Source of the DNA: Bacillota bacterium
Lineage (GTDB): Bacteria > Bacillota_A > Clostridia > Tissierellales > Peptoniphilaceae
DNA length: 17,628 nucleotides
Reading direction: 5' to 3'
Assembly: GCA_023418535.1 (NCBI GenBank)
Contig: JAEZZN010000052.1
Span: 1-17,628 of the forward strand
The notes under the pieces were generated by a model. It was not told the origin of the DNA. It saw nothing but the letters and a program-made list of their open reading frames with translations, and did not search any database. Positions 8,565 through 16,244 of the stretch are shown here, in pieces. The position numbers and the translations under genes were made by a program. Position 1 is the first letter of the stretch; each line of letters starts with the position of its first letter.

Positions 8565-8600
8565 ATATGATTAAATTAATATAAAATCAAGGAGGTAAAT

Positions 8601-9191
8601 ATGCCATTAGTACCAACAGTAATAGAGACTACAAATAGAGGCGAAAGAGCATTTGATATTTATTCAAGATTATTAAAAGAAAGAATTATATTTGTAACTG
8701 GTGAAATAAATGATCAAATGGCAGATATAATTGTTGCACAATTATTATTTTTAGAATTTGAGGATCCAGAAAAAGATATACAGTTGTATATAAACTCACC
8801 AGGAGGTTCTGTAACAGCGGGTCTTGCTATTTACGATACAATGAATTATATTAAACCAGATGTATCAACAATAGTTATAGGACAAGCAGCTTCAATGGGG
8901 GCTATTTTATTAACGGCTGGAGCAAAAGGTAAGAGATATTCATTACCAAATGCTAATATATTAATTCATCAACCACTTGGTGGAGCTCAAGGTCAAGCTA
9001 CAGAAATTCATATAGTTGCGGAACAAATATTAAAGATAAGAGATAGATTGAATAAAATTTTAGTAGATACAACTGGACAAGATGTTGAAACTATAGTTCG
9101 TGATACAGAACGTGATAAATATATGACTGCACAAGAAGCTCTAAAATATGGATTAGTTGATAAGGTAATTGAAAACCATAAGGAGATTTAA
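8601..9191 (+). CDS. clpP: ATP-dependent Clp protease proteolytic subunit
   Basis: A 196-residue serine peptidase that assembles into a double seven-membered ring and degrades proteins fed in by ClpX or other Clp ATPases. The catalytic triad is visible: S98 in GQAASMGA, H123 in LIHQPLGG and D172 in DTERDKYM, each one residue on from the E. coli numbering. [18 protein letters not shown] (63-80) carries the oxyanion-hole glycines. The N-terminal [25 protein letters not shown] forms the axial-gate region typical of housekeeping ClpP. AGGAGG precedes the start. Its stop overlaps the clpX start (TAATG), which keeps the two products coupled. Confidence 0.98.
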   Translation: MPLVPTVIETTNRGERAFDIYSRLLKERIIFVTGEINDQMADIIVAQLLFLEFEDPEKDIQLYINSPGGSVTAGLAIYDTMNYIKPDVSTIVIGQAASMGAILLTAGAKGKRYSLPNANILIHQPLGGAQGQATEIHIVAEQILKIRDRLNKILVDTTGQDVETIVRDTERDKYMTAQEALKYGLVDKVIENHKEI

Positions 9192-10408
9192 TGTCAGATA
9201 TTATGGATATAGAAAAAACCTATTGTTCATTTTGTGGAAAATCTGGAGAAGATGTAAATAGAATTATTGCAGGCCCAAACAATGTATTTATCTGTAATGA
9301 ATGTATAGATTTATGTAAAGAAATATTGGACGAAGAAGAAGAGTTTATAAATGATATAAAATTAGATAAAGTTCCAATACCGAAAGAAATAAAATCTTTT
9401 TTAGATGAATATATTATTGAACAAGATAAGGCGAAGAAAACACTAGCTGTTGCGGTGTATAATCACTATAAAAGAATAAAACACCAAAAAGAAACAGAAA
9501 CAGAGATTCAAAAATCAAACATTCTTTTAATAGGACCAACAGGTTCAGGTAAGACTTTACTTGCTCAAACACTAGCAAAAACTTTAGATGTTCCATTTGC
9601 GATAGCTGATGCAACATCACTTACAGAAGCAGGTTATGTGGGTGAAGATGTTGAGAATGTAATATTGAAACTTGTTCAAGCTGCAAATTATGATATCGAA
9701 AAAGCACAAAAGGGTATAATTTATATTGATGAAATAGATAAAATCACAAGAAAAGCTGAAAATGTTTCTATTACCAGAGATGTAAGTGGAGAAGGTGTTC
9801 AACAAGCGCTTTTAAAACTTATAGAAGGAACAGTTGCGAATATTCCGCCAAAAGGTGGAAGAAAACATCCAAGTCAAGAGTATATCCAAGTTGACACGAC
9901 AAATATACTTTTCATAGTGGGTGGAGCTTTTGAAGGGATTGACGATGTAATTGAAGCTAGAACCGATGAAAAAACATTAGGTTTTGGAGCTAATATAGAA
10001 AAAAATAAATTGTCATTGTCAGAAAAACTATCTAAAATTTTACCACAAGATTTGATGAAATACGGAATGATACCTGAATTTATAGGACGTATTCCAATAA
10101 TTGTTACACTAGATGAATTGAATGAAAAAGCTTTAGTAAAGATTCTTACTGAGCCAAAGAATGCATTAATTAAACAATATAAAGAATTATTTAGTTTAGA
10201 TAATGTTGAGTTAATATTTGAAGAAGGTTCAATTGAAGAAATAGCAAAGCTTGCTATTAAAAGAAAAACTGGAGCTAGAGGACTAAGAGCGATACTGGAA
10301 GATAGCTTACTAGATATTATGTATGATTTACCAGGAAATGATAAAATCAAGAAATGCATAATAAGTGTTGAAACTATCAGAGATAAGAAATCTCCAGTAT
10401 TAAAATAG
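9191..10408 (+). CDS. clpX: ATP-dependent Clp protease ATPase subunit ClpX
   Basis: A 405-residue AAA+ unfoldase that recognises tagged substrates and threads them into ClpP. The N-terminal zinc-binding domain has C12, C15, C35 and C38. The AAA+ module has Walker A GPTGSGKT (115-122), the pore-1 loop GYVG (149-151 region), Walker B IIYIDEID (176-183), the RKH loop (224-226), and the arginine-finger/sensor region EFIGRIPII. The ClpP-docking tripeptide usually IGF reads LGF (263-265), a conservative change. AGGAG at 9181-9185, inside the end of clpP, serves the ATG at 9191. A second ATG four codons in is a less likely start because it lies farther from that site. Confidence 0.98.
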   Translation: MSDIMDIEKTYCSFCGKSGEDVNRIIAGPNNVFICNECIDLCKEILDEEEEFINDIKLDKVPIPKEIKSFLDEYIIEQDKAKKTLAVAVYNHYKRIKHQKETETEIQKSNILLIGPTGSGKTLLAQTLAKTLDVPFAIADATSLTEAGYVGEDVENVILKLVQAANYDIEKAQKGIIYIDEIDKITRKAENVSITRDVSGEGVQQALLKLIEGTVANIPPKGGRKHPSQEYIQVDTTNILFIVGGAFEGIDDVIEARTDEKTLGFGANIEKNKLSLSEKLSKILPQDLMKYGMIPEFIGRIPIIVTLDELNEKALVKILTEPKNALIKQYKELFSLDNVELIFEEGSIEEIAKLAIKRKTGARGLRAILEDSLLDIMYDLPGNDKIKKCIISVETIRDKKSPVLK

Positions 10409-10424
10409 GGCTTAGTCCCTTTTT
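10402..10424 (+). terminator. Weak hairpin/attenuator between clpX and lon
   Basis: An AGGG/CCCT stem extended by A/T pairs across one mismatch, then a T-run, overlapping the clpX stop codon. Only 30 bases separate clpX and lon and no new promoter is seen, so this could reduce rather than stop transcription into lon. Confidence 0.35.
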
Positions 10425-10438
10425 ATTAAGGAGATATT

Positions 10439-12790
10439 ATGAGTGATTATAATATAGAAAAATTAAATAAAGTTCCAATAGTACCTTTAAGGGGGAAATG
10501 GCTATTTCCAGGAATGTCTTTAGATTTTGATGCGGGAAGAGATTTTACAATCGAAGCTATAAACCAAGCTAAACTTAAAGATGATTTTGTTCTATTAATC
10601 GTTCAAAAAGATCAAAGTGAAGATAATATAGATGTTAAAGATTTTTATAATATAGGTGTATATAGCAAAATTAGACAAAGCATTAAACTTCCAGATGGAA
10701 ATTATAGGGTCATAGTTGATGGAATTGCAAGAGGTAAGGCTGAAAATATTCAGTTTGAAAATAATTATTTTTCTGCAGATGTAGATAAATATGGAGAAAA
10801 TCATACTAATAAAGATAGCGAACTTGAAGCTTTGAAGCGAATTTCTCTTGAAAAGTTCCAAAATTTAATTGAAAGAAGACCTGAAATTCCAGATGCTACT
10901 GTATTTTTCCTTGAAACGATTACTGATGTATCTGAATTTGCAGATAGATTAATTGTTTATATTCAACCAACATTTGAGCAAGTTCAACTATTGTTAGAAC
11001 AAATAGATGTAAAACTTAGACTTGAAATGATTAATACAATTATTGATACAGAGATAGAGATAATTGATATCAAAGATGAATTAAATAAAAAAGTAAATAC
11101 TAAAATCAATCAAGGACAAAAGGAATATTATCTAAGAGAGCAATTGCAAGCAATAAAGCAAGAGCTTGAAGAAAGTGATGGCAGTCAATCTTATAGTGAA
11201 GAATACAAAGAAAAGATTGAAAATCTACCGATTAAAGAAGAATATAAAGAACATCTTAGAAAAGAGCTTTCTAGACTTGAATATGTTTCAGGAGCTTCAC
11301 CAGAATCAAATGTAATAAGAACATATATCGATAATGTACTTGATATTCCATTTGGAATGTATTCAGATGATAATATAGATATTAAAAAATCTAGAGAAAT
11401 ATTAAATAAAGATCATCATGGTCTTAAGGATGTAAAAGAAAGAATTTTAGAATTTTTAGCAGTTAGAAAATTGAAAGAAAACATGAAAGGTTCAATTCTT
11501 TGTTTAGTTGGACCTCCAGGTGTTGGGAAAACTTCTATAGTAAAATCTGTTGCTGAAAGTATGAATAGAGAATATATATCTATGAGATTGGGTGGTCTAG
11601 GAGATGAAAGTGAAATACGAGGACATAGAAAGACCTATATAGGAGCTATGCCAGGTAGAATAATCACATCTCTTCAAAGAGCAAAGACGTTAAATCCAGT
11701 ATTATTACTTGATGAAATTGACAAGATTTCTTCTGACTATAGATCAGATCCAGCCTCAGCTCTTTTAGAAGTATTAGATCCAAATCAAAATTCTGAATTT
11801 ATGGATAGATATATTGAAATACCAGTAGATTTATCTAGAATTATGTTTGTAACTACAGCAAATACAACACAAACTATTCCAAGAGCTTTAATGGATAGAA
11901 TGGAGATTATAGAAATTTCAGGATATACTGAATATGACAAAATATCTATTGCTAAAAAATATCTAGTTCCAAAACAAATAAAAGAACACGGATTAACACC
12001 AAAGCAATTAAACATTTCAGATGCAGTACTTGAAATAATTATTAAAAATTATACAAGAGAGTCAGGTGTCAGAAACTTAGAAAGAGAAATTTCGAAAATT
12101 GTTAGAAAAGCTGCTATGAAAATAGTTGAAGGAGCAGATAATATTCGAGTTTCAAAAAGAAATTATAGAGATTTTTTAGGCAGAGAAAAAGTACTTGATG
12201 ATGATATTGTAAAGACTCCTCAAGTAGGAATAGTTACTGGACTTGCATGGACACAAGTAGGTGGTGAACTTCTTCAAATTGAAGTAAATGCTACAAAAGG
12301 TAAAGGAAAGGTTCAATTAACTGGATCATTAGGAGATGTTATGAAAGAGTCTGCAATGGCATCACTTTCATATATAAAATCTATCCAGGAAGAGTTACAA
12401 ATACCTGAAGATTATTTTGAAAAAACAGATTTTCATGTACATGTTCCTGAAGGTGCAACACCAAAGGATGGTCCATCAGCGGGTATAACCATAACAGTAG
12501 GTTTAGTTTCTGCAATAACTAAAAGAAAAGTTAGACAAGACATTGCTATGACGGGAGAGGTTACTTTAAGAGGTAGAGTTCTTCCTATCGGAGGACTTAA
12601 AGAAAAATCTCTTGCAGCTTTAAGATATGGAATTACAAATGTAATCATTCCTAAACAAAATGAAAGAGATTTAGAAGATTTCCCTAAAGAAGTATTGTCT
12701 AAGATGAAATTTTATCCAGTTTCAGACATGCATGAAGTATTGGAATTAGCTCTAGAGAAAGAAATGAAAGAGAAAAAAAATGAAAATTAA
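10439..12790 (+). CDS. lon: ATP-dependent protease Lon (LonA type)
   Basis: A 783-residue soluble protease that removes damaged and some regulatory proteins. The order is an N-terminal substrate-binding domain (VPIVPLRGKWLFPGMSLDF, residues 12-30), coiled-coil region (about 215-290), AAA+ module with Walker A GPPGVGKT (358-365) and Walker B LLLDEID (422-428), then the S16 protease domain with S680 in PKDGPSAG and K723 in GGLKEKS. S680 and K723 are 43 residues apart, as in E. coli Lon (S679/K722). There are no transmembrane segments, so this is not the LonB type. AAGGAG at 10428-10433 sets the start. Its last 11 bases overlap engB. Confidence 0.98.
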   Translation: MSDYNIEKLNKVPIVPLRGKWLFPGMSLDFDAGRDFTIEAINQAKLKDDFVLLIVQKDQSEDNIDVKDFYNIGVYSKIRQSIKLPDGNYRVIVDGIARGKAENIQFENNYFSADVDKYGENHTNKDSELEALKRISLEKFQNLIERRPEIPDATVFFLETITDVSEFADRLIVYIQPTFEQVQLLLEQIDVKLRLEMINTIIDTEIEIIDIKDELNKKVNTKINQGQKEYYLREQLQAIKQELEESDGSQSYSEEYKEKIENLPIKEEYKEHLRKELSRLEYVSGASPESNVIRTYIDNVLDIPFGMYSDDNIDIKKSREILNKDHHGLKDVKERILEFLAVRKLKENMKGSILCLVGPPGVGKTSIVKSVAESMNREYISMRLGGLGDESEIRGHRKTYIGAMPGRIITSLQRAKTLNPVLLLDEIDKISSDYRSDPASALLEVLDPNQNSEFMDRYIEIPVDLSRIMFVTTANTTQTIPRALMDRMEIIEISGYTEYDKISIAKKYLVPKQIKEHGLTPKQLNISDAVLEIIIKNYTRESGVRNLEREISKIVRKAAMKIVEGADNIRVSKRNYRDFLGREKVLDDDIVKTPQVGIVTGLAWTQVGGELLQIEVNATKGKGKVQLTGSLGDVMKESAMASLSYIKSIQEELQIPEDYFEKTDFHVHVPEGATPKDGPSAGITITVGLVSAITKRKVRQDIAMTGEVTLRGRVLPIGGLKEKSLAALRYGITNVIIPKQNERDLEDFPKEVLSKMKFYPVSDMHEVLELALEKEMKEKKNEN

Positions 12791-13379
12791 AAATTCAACA
12801 CTTGAGAAAATAGCTGTTCTTAAAGAACAATATCCAGATAATAATTTACCTGAAATTGCATTTGCTGGACGATCAAATGTTGGAAAATCATCCTTAATTA
12901 ATTCATTAATTAATAGAAAAAATCTAGCTAGAACTTCTCAGAAGCCAGGGAAAACAAGAACTATTAATTTTTATAATGTAAATGAAACTTTTAGATTAGT
13001 AGATTTACCTGGTTATGGATATGCAGCAGTATCCAAATCACATAGAGATGATTGGGGAGAAATTATAGATCGTTATCTACATTCAAGAGAAAATCTAAAA
13101 GAAGTATTTCTATTGGTAGACATTAGACATGAACCAAATGAAAATGACTTAATGATGTATAATTGGATAATTGAAATGGGTTTTTCAGGATATGTAATTG
13201 CTACAAAACTTGATAAGGTTGGAAAATCAAGACTCCAACAATATATTAAAGTGATAGCCAATAAGCTAAATATTAAGGATAGAAATAAAATAATTTATTA
13301 TTCTTCTGAAACAAAAGAGAATAGAAAATACATTTATAATGTACTTAGTGAAATGTTAGGAGTTGAAATAGAGGAGTAA
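12780..13379 (+). CDS. engB: Ribosome-assembly GTPase EngB/YsxC
   Basis: A 199-residue GTPase of the TrmE-Era-EngA-EngB group, needed for late large-subunit assembly in B. subtilis. G1 is GRSNVGKSS (30-38), G2 T59 in KPGKTRTINFY, G3 DLPGYG (75-80), G4 TKLDK (142-146, commonly TKxDK), and a G5-like SSETKE near the C-terminus. It overlaps lon by 11 bases, and its ATG sits in an A-run with only a weak GAAAGAG before it, so it probably depends on translation of lon. The lon-ysxC order is the same as in B. subtilis. The stop codon lies in the loop of the terminator that follows. Confidence 0.97.
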   Translation: MKIKNSTLEKIAVLKEQYPDNNLPEIAFAGRSNVGKSSLINSLINRKNLARTSQKPGKTRTINFYNVNETFRLVDLPGYGYAAVSKSHRDDWGEIIDRYLHSRENLKEVFLLVDIRHEPNENDLMMYNWIIEMGFSGYVIATKLDKVGKSRLQQYIKVIANKLNIKDRNKIIYYSSETKENRKYIYNVLSEMLGVEIEE

Positions 13380-13393
13380 AAGCTCCTCTTTTT
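13370..13393 (+). terminator. Intrinsic terminator after engB
   Basis: A perfect 7-bp stem AGAGGAG/CTCCTCT (13370-13376 with 13383-13389), a six-base loop, then T's. The engB stop (13377-13379) is the first part of the loop. Confidence 0.85.
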
Positions 13394-13423
13394 AATTTAT
13401 TGACATATTAATGAAATATTTAA

Positions 13424-13457
13424 AATCAAAAAAATCAGAGGAAAATCCTCTGATTTT
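13424..13457 (-). terminator. Terminator of the rubredoxin gene (possibly bidirectional)
   Basis: A perfect 12-bp stem (13431-13442 with 13446-13457), three-base loop. On the minus strand the stem ends in a run of seven T's, the better direction. Read in the plus direction it ends in four T's and could back up the engB terminator in this convergent gap. Confidence 0.85.
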
Positions 13458-13472
13458 AATAGTTATGTACTA

Positions 13473-13631
13473 TTACATTTCTTCAAATAAATCTTTGTCT
13501 ACGCCACAGATTGGACATACCCAATCTTCTGGAAGATCTTCAAATGCTGTACCTGGTTCGATACCATTTTCTGGATCACCAACTTCTGGGTCATAGATAT
13601 ATCCACAAGCTGTACATTCCCATGTTGACAT
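13473..13631 (-). CDS. Rubredoxin
   Basis: A 52-residue iron protein. Both cysteine pairs are present: C6-x-x-C9 ([13 protein letters not shown]) and C39-x-x-C42 ([15 protein letters not shown]), and the fold residues Y11, Y13, P15, G18, P20, G23, F30, L33, P34 and W37 match the family. Rubredoxins carry single electrons, often to rubrerythrin, superoxide reductase or flavodiiron proteins that remove oxygen and peroxide in anaerobes; no such partner is in the window. AGGAGG (13638-13643) six bases before the ATG fixes the start. It is a single-gene unit with its own promoter and terminator, convergent with engB. A longer plus-strand reading frame over the same bases is only its antisense. Confidence 0.97.
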   Translation of the reverse strand: MSTWECTACGYIYDPEVGDPENGIEPGTAFEDLPEDWVCPICGVDKDLFEEM

Positions 13632-13660
13632 AATTTACCTCCTAATATATTTATACTGTT

Positions 13661-13689
13661 ATTATACATCAAGTAAAAATACTTATCAA
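13661..13689 (-). promoter_or_regulatory. Strong sigma-A promoter for rubredoxin
   Basis: On the minus strand, TTGATA (13689-13684), exactly 17 bases, then TATAAT (13666-13661): 11 of 12 consensus positions. It lies 30 bases before the rubredoxin start codon and suggests high constitutive expression. Confidence 0.85.
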
Positions 13690-13704
13690 TTAAAACAAAT
13701 TATT

Positions 13705-13730
13705 GTTTAAAAAGATAAAAAATAGGGTAA
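13705..13730 (+). promoter_or_regulatory. Sigma-B-type promoter candidate before the RsbW-like gene
   Basis: GTTTAA (13705-13710), 14 bases, GGGTAA (13725-13730). The B. subtilis sigma-B pattern is GTTTAA-N12 to N15-GGGTAT (family knowledge), so 11 of 12 positions fit with a valid spacer. It points toward the anti-sigma-like gene that starts 76 bases downstream. AT-rich DNA yields GTTTAA easily; the GGGTAA and the spacing are less easily explained by chance. Confidence 0.45.
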
Positions 13731-13767
13731 TGTAAAAATAGAGTAAATTTAGCAGTTATATAGTATT

Positions 13768-13773
13768 TATAAT
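13768..13773 (+). promoter_or_regulatory. Candidate housekeeping -10 for the RsbW-like gene
   Basis: TATAAT 33 bases before the ATG at 13807. No acceptable -35 at 16-18 bases spacing. It could act alone or together with the sigma-B-like site upstream. Confidence 0.35.
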
Positions 13774-13806
13774 AAGATTGATTATATTAGTAAGGAGTGG
13801 AGGAAT

Positions 13807-14193
13807 ATGCAATATACATATAAAAATAGAATATTTGGTGATATTGATGATATTACTAAAGCTGTAGGAGAAATATTGCAAAACATTTCCTCTGAGACTT
13901 CAGAAAATGTCTGTTTTGATATCAGATTGATATTGAATGAATTATTGATAAATTGCCATGAACACGGAAATAAGAGATCGACAGAAAAAGCTATTGATTT
14001 ATATTTTGATATAAATTCTAAAGAAGCAAAGATTATAGTAAAGGATGAAGGGGCTGGTATAGTAATTAAAGAGCCTTGTAAAAACCATTTACTAAGATCT
14101 GATGGTCGTGGATTAAAAATAGTTAAAGCACTTACAGATGAGCTAGAAATAAATAAAAATAAAGTAAAGTGTGTTATATATTTTACTTCATAA
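13807..14193 (+). CDS. RsbW/SpoIIAB-like anti-sigma factor serine kinase (orphan)
   Basis: A 128-residue GHKL-type ATP-binding protein. The N box NELLINCHEHGN (44-55) carries E45 (catalytic base position) and N49 (magnesium), G1 is DEGAGI (80-85) and G2 is GRGLKIV (100-106). Short single-domain proteins of this type (RsbW, SpoIIAB, RsbT) bind a sigma factor or phosphorylate an STAS-domain antagonist. Neither an STAS protein (RsbV/SpoIIAA-like) nor a sigma factor is adjacent, so the partner is unknown and it could regulate something else. GGAGG precedes the start. It is a single-gene unit: a strong terminator overlaps its stop codon. Confidence 0.85.
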   Translation: MQYTYKNRIFGDIDDITKAVGEILQNISSETSENVCFDIRLILNELLINCHEHGNKRSTEKAIDLYFDINSKEAKIIVKDEGAGIVIKEPCKNHLLRSDGRGLKIVKALTDELEINKNKVKCVIYFTS

Positions 14194-14219
14194 ATTATAG
14201 TAATTTATGAAGTTTTTTT
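14185..14219 (+). terminator. Intrinsic terminator after the RsbW-like gene
   Basis: A perfect 13-bp stem (14185-14197 with 14201-14213), three-base loop and seven T's. The stop codon (14191-14193) lies in the left arm. Confidence 0.88.
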
Positions 14220-14220
14220 A

Positions 14221-14250
14221 TTTACGACAATGTTTATAATGTGATAGAAT
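14221..14250 (+). promoter_or_regulatory. Promoter for typA
   Basis: TTTACG (14221-14226), 18 bases, and an extended -10 TGATAGAAT (14242-14250), 20 bases before the start codon. A TATAAT at 14235-14240 is an alternative -10. The TGTGATA(T/G)AAT form resembles the glmM promoter. Confidence 0.5.
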
Positions 14251-14269
14251 ACAATATCGAGGAGTGATT

Positions 14270-16087
14270 ATGAAAAATATAAGAAATATAGCAATTATAG
14301 CCCATGTAGATCATGGAAAAACCACTTTAGTTGATGCGATGTTAAAACAAAGTGGTATTTTTAGGAAAAATCAAGCTGTGCAAGAAAGAATTATGGATAA
14401 TAATGATATTGAAAAAGAAAGAGGAATTACTATACTTTCAAAAAACACAGCTATAAAATATAAAGATATCAAGATAAATATAATTGATACTCCAGGACAT
14501 GCAGACTTTGGAGGTGAAGTTGAGCGTGTACTTAAGATGTCAGATGGAGTACTTTTATTAGTAGATGCATTTGAAGGTGTAATGCCACAGACAAAATTTG
14601 TAATTAAGAAGGCAATAGATTTAGGATTGCCAGCACTTGTTGTGTTAAATAAAATTGATAGAGATAAGGCTAGACCAGAAGAAGTTATAGATGAAATATT
14701 AGATTTATTTATTAAATTAGATGCTGATGAATCTTATCTTGATGCTCCAATAATATATGCTTCAGGTAAAGATGGATGGGCGAGCTTAGATTTAGGCGAA
14801 AAAAAAGAAGATTTAAAAGATTTATTAGACACAATTATTGAATATATTCCAGAACCAAAAGGAGATGAGAATAAGCCTCTTGAAGTTTTGATATCTACTA
14901 CAGACTATAGTGAATATCTTGGTCGTATTGGGATTGGAAAAGTAGAACAAGGTGAAATAAAAGTTGGTCAAAAAGCATATATAAAGAACTATAATGATTT
15001 AGAAAAATTAATTCAGACTAAAATTACAACAATTTATGAATTTGAAGGATTGGAAAGAAAAGAAGTACAATCAGCTAAGGCAGGTTCAATAGTAGCAATT
15101 TCTGGAGTTGAAGGTATTCATATAGGAGATACTATTACAGAAAATGAGGAAACACCTTCAATTGAATTTGTAAAAATATCTGAACCAACTCTTTCTATGA
15201 GATTTTTAGTAAATGATTCTCCATTTGCTGGTAAAGAAGGTGAATATTTAACTTCAAGACATTTAAGATCAAGATTATTTAAAGAAAAGGAAACAGATGT
15301 ATCTTTAAGGGTGGAAGATACAGAAAGTACCGATGCATTTAAAGTATCTGGAAGAGGAGAATTACACCTTTCTGTTCTTATAGAAAATATGAGAAGAGAG
15401 GGGTATGAGTTTCAAGTTTCTAAACCGGAAGTTCTTTTTAAAAGGATAGATGGTAAATTGTATGAGCCAATGGAAATAGTAACTATAGATGTTGAAGAAC
15501 AATATGTAGGTACAATTATAAATAAACTTGGTACAAGAAAAGCAGAAATGACAAGTATGGAAAATTTATCTGCGGATTACAATAGACTTATATTCAAAAT
15601 GCCAGCTCGTGGATTAATTGGTTATAGACAAGAATTCATTTATGATACAAAAGGAACTGGAATTATTAATACAGAATTTGATTGTTTTGAAGAATATAAG
15701 GGAGATATACCTAGAAGACAATATGGATCAATTATAGCTTTTGAAACAGGAAAAGCAACGGGTTATGCTCTTGATTCTGCATGGAAGAGAGGGAATATAT
15801 TTATTGAACCTGGTGATGAAGTCTATGAAGGAATGATAATAGGTGAAAATCCTAAGGGTCTTGATATTGAAGTAAATGTTGCAAAGAAAAAACAAAAGAC
15901 AAATATAAGATCATCGGCCTCTGATGATGCTCCAAATTTACCACCATCTAAAAAACTTTCTCTTGAAGAGATGTTAGAATTTATAGAGGAAGATGAACTT
16001 GTAGAAATTACTCCAAAGAATATAAGAATTAGAAAAAAAATATTAAATACTCAATTGAGATATAAATCTCATAAAAATCAAATATAA
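14270..16087 (+). CDS. typA: Ribosome-associated GTPase TypA/BipA
   Basis: A 605-residue translational GTPase related to EF-G, linked to ribosome assembly and stress or cold growth in other bacteria. G1 is AHVDHGKT (11-18), G2 RGITI (51-55), G3 DTPGH (73-77) and G4 NKID (127-130). The later segments GRGELHLSVLIENMRREGYEF and MPARGLIGYRQEF are typical of TypA, as is the C-terminal RSSASDDAP stretch. I chose the ATG at 14270: GAGGAG (14259-14264) is correctly spaced for it, whereas the GTG at 14264 overlaps that same site. Flanked by a terminator upstream; downstream there is only the hairpin before pstS. Confidence 0.97.
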   Translation: MKNIRNIAIIAHVDHGKTTLVDAMLKQSGIFRKNQAVQERIMDNNDIEKERGITILSKNTAIKYKDIKINIIDTPGHADFGGEVERVLKMSDGVLLLVDAFEGVMPQTKFVIKKAIDLGLPALVVLNKIDRDKARPEEVIDEILDLFIKLDADESYLDAPIIYASGKDGWASLDLGEKKEDLKDLLDTIIEYIPEPKGDENKPLEVLISTTDYSEYLGRIGIGKVEQGEIKVGQKAYIKNYNDLEKLIQTKITTIYEFEGLERKEVQSAKAGSIVAISGVEGIHIGDTITENEETPSIEFVKISEPTLSMRFLVNDSPFAGKEGEYLTSRHLRSRLFKEKETDVSLRVEDTESTDAFKVSGRGELHLSVLIENMRREGYEFQVSKPEVLFKRIDGKLYEPMEIVTIDVEEQYVGTIINKLGTRKAEMTSMENLSADYNRLIFKMPARGLIGYRQEFIYDTKGTGIINTEFDCFEEYKGDIPRRQYGSIIAFETGKATGYALDSAWKRGNIFIEPGDEVYEGMIIGENPKGLDIEVNVAKKKQKTNIRSSASDDAPNLPPSKKLSLEEMLEFIEEDELVEITPKNIRIRKKILNTQLRYKSHKNQI

Positions 16088-16109
16088 TGGTAGAAATTAT
16101 CAGAGATTA

Positions 16110-16156
16110 ATTAGCTCTATGTAAAATCTTTTACACAGATTTTACATAGAGCTAAT
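16110..16156 (+). repeat. 19-bp perfect inverted repeat upstream of pstS
   Basis: Bases 16110-16128 pair perfectly with 16138-16156 around a nine-base loop (TTTTACACA). No T-run follows on either strand, so it is not a standard terminator, although it may protect the typA 3' end. The right arm and loop hold the TTTACA direct repeats described separately. I saw no target-site duplication that would mark it as a mobile element. Confidence 0.85.
16120..16146 (+). promoter_or_regulatory. Pho-box-like operator for the pst operon
   Basis: TTTACA at 16130-16135 and again at 16141-16146, eleven bases apart from start to start, with an inverted copy TGTAAA at 16120-16125. B. subtilis PhoP binds TT(A/T/C)ACA-like hexamers at 11-base intervals (established for the Bacillus pst promoter, which has four). 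Only two direct copies are clear here. The location ahead of pstS supports phosphate control. Confidence 0.5.
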
Positions 16157-16158
16157 AT
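16130..16158 (+). promoter_or_regulatory. Candidate promoter for pstS-pstC
   Basis: TTTACA (16130-16135, 5/6 to TTGACA), 17 bases, TAATAT (16153-16158, 4/6). It would overlap the Pho-box-like repeats and leave a leader of about 80 bases. Weak -10; an activator would fit. Confidence 0.35.
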
Positions 16159-16244
16159 TAAATTAATAAAGATTTAATATCATCTAGCTGTAACAGATTA
16201 GTCTTAATTTTCTGTACATAATTAAAAAATAAGAGGAGTAAATT

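Noticed and set aside
8468..8600. CIRCE or CtsR heat-shock operator before clpP
   Set aside because: I looked for the CIRCE inverted repeat and for GGTCAAA/AGTCAAA-type heptads and found neither; the only palindrome is the probable terminator of tig.
9874..10359. A 161-codon minus-strand reading frame inside clpX
   Set aside because: It lies wholly within the conserved AAA+ coding sequence, has no ribosome-binding site, and its serine/isoleucine-rich translation is a by-product of the AT-rich codons of clpX.
13411..13596. A 61-codon plus-strand reading frame
   Set aside because: It is antisense to the rubredoxin gene, begins inside a terminator region, has no Shine-Dalgarno site, and its translation resembles nothing known.
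14264..14269. GTG as the typA start
   Set aside because: It overlaps the GAGGAG ribosome-binding site; the ATG at 14270 is correctly spaced and gives the usual MKNIRNIAIIAHVDHGKTT start.
16110..16156. The 19-bp hairpin as a terminator or a small transposable repeat
   Set aside because: No T-run follows on either strand, no duplicated target site is seen, and no second copy occurs in the window.
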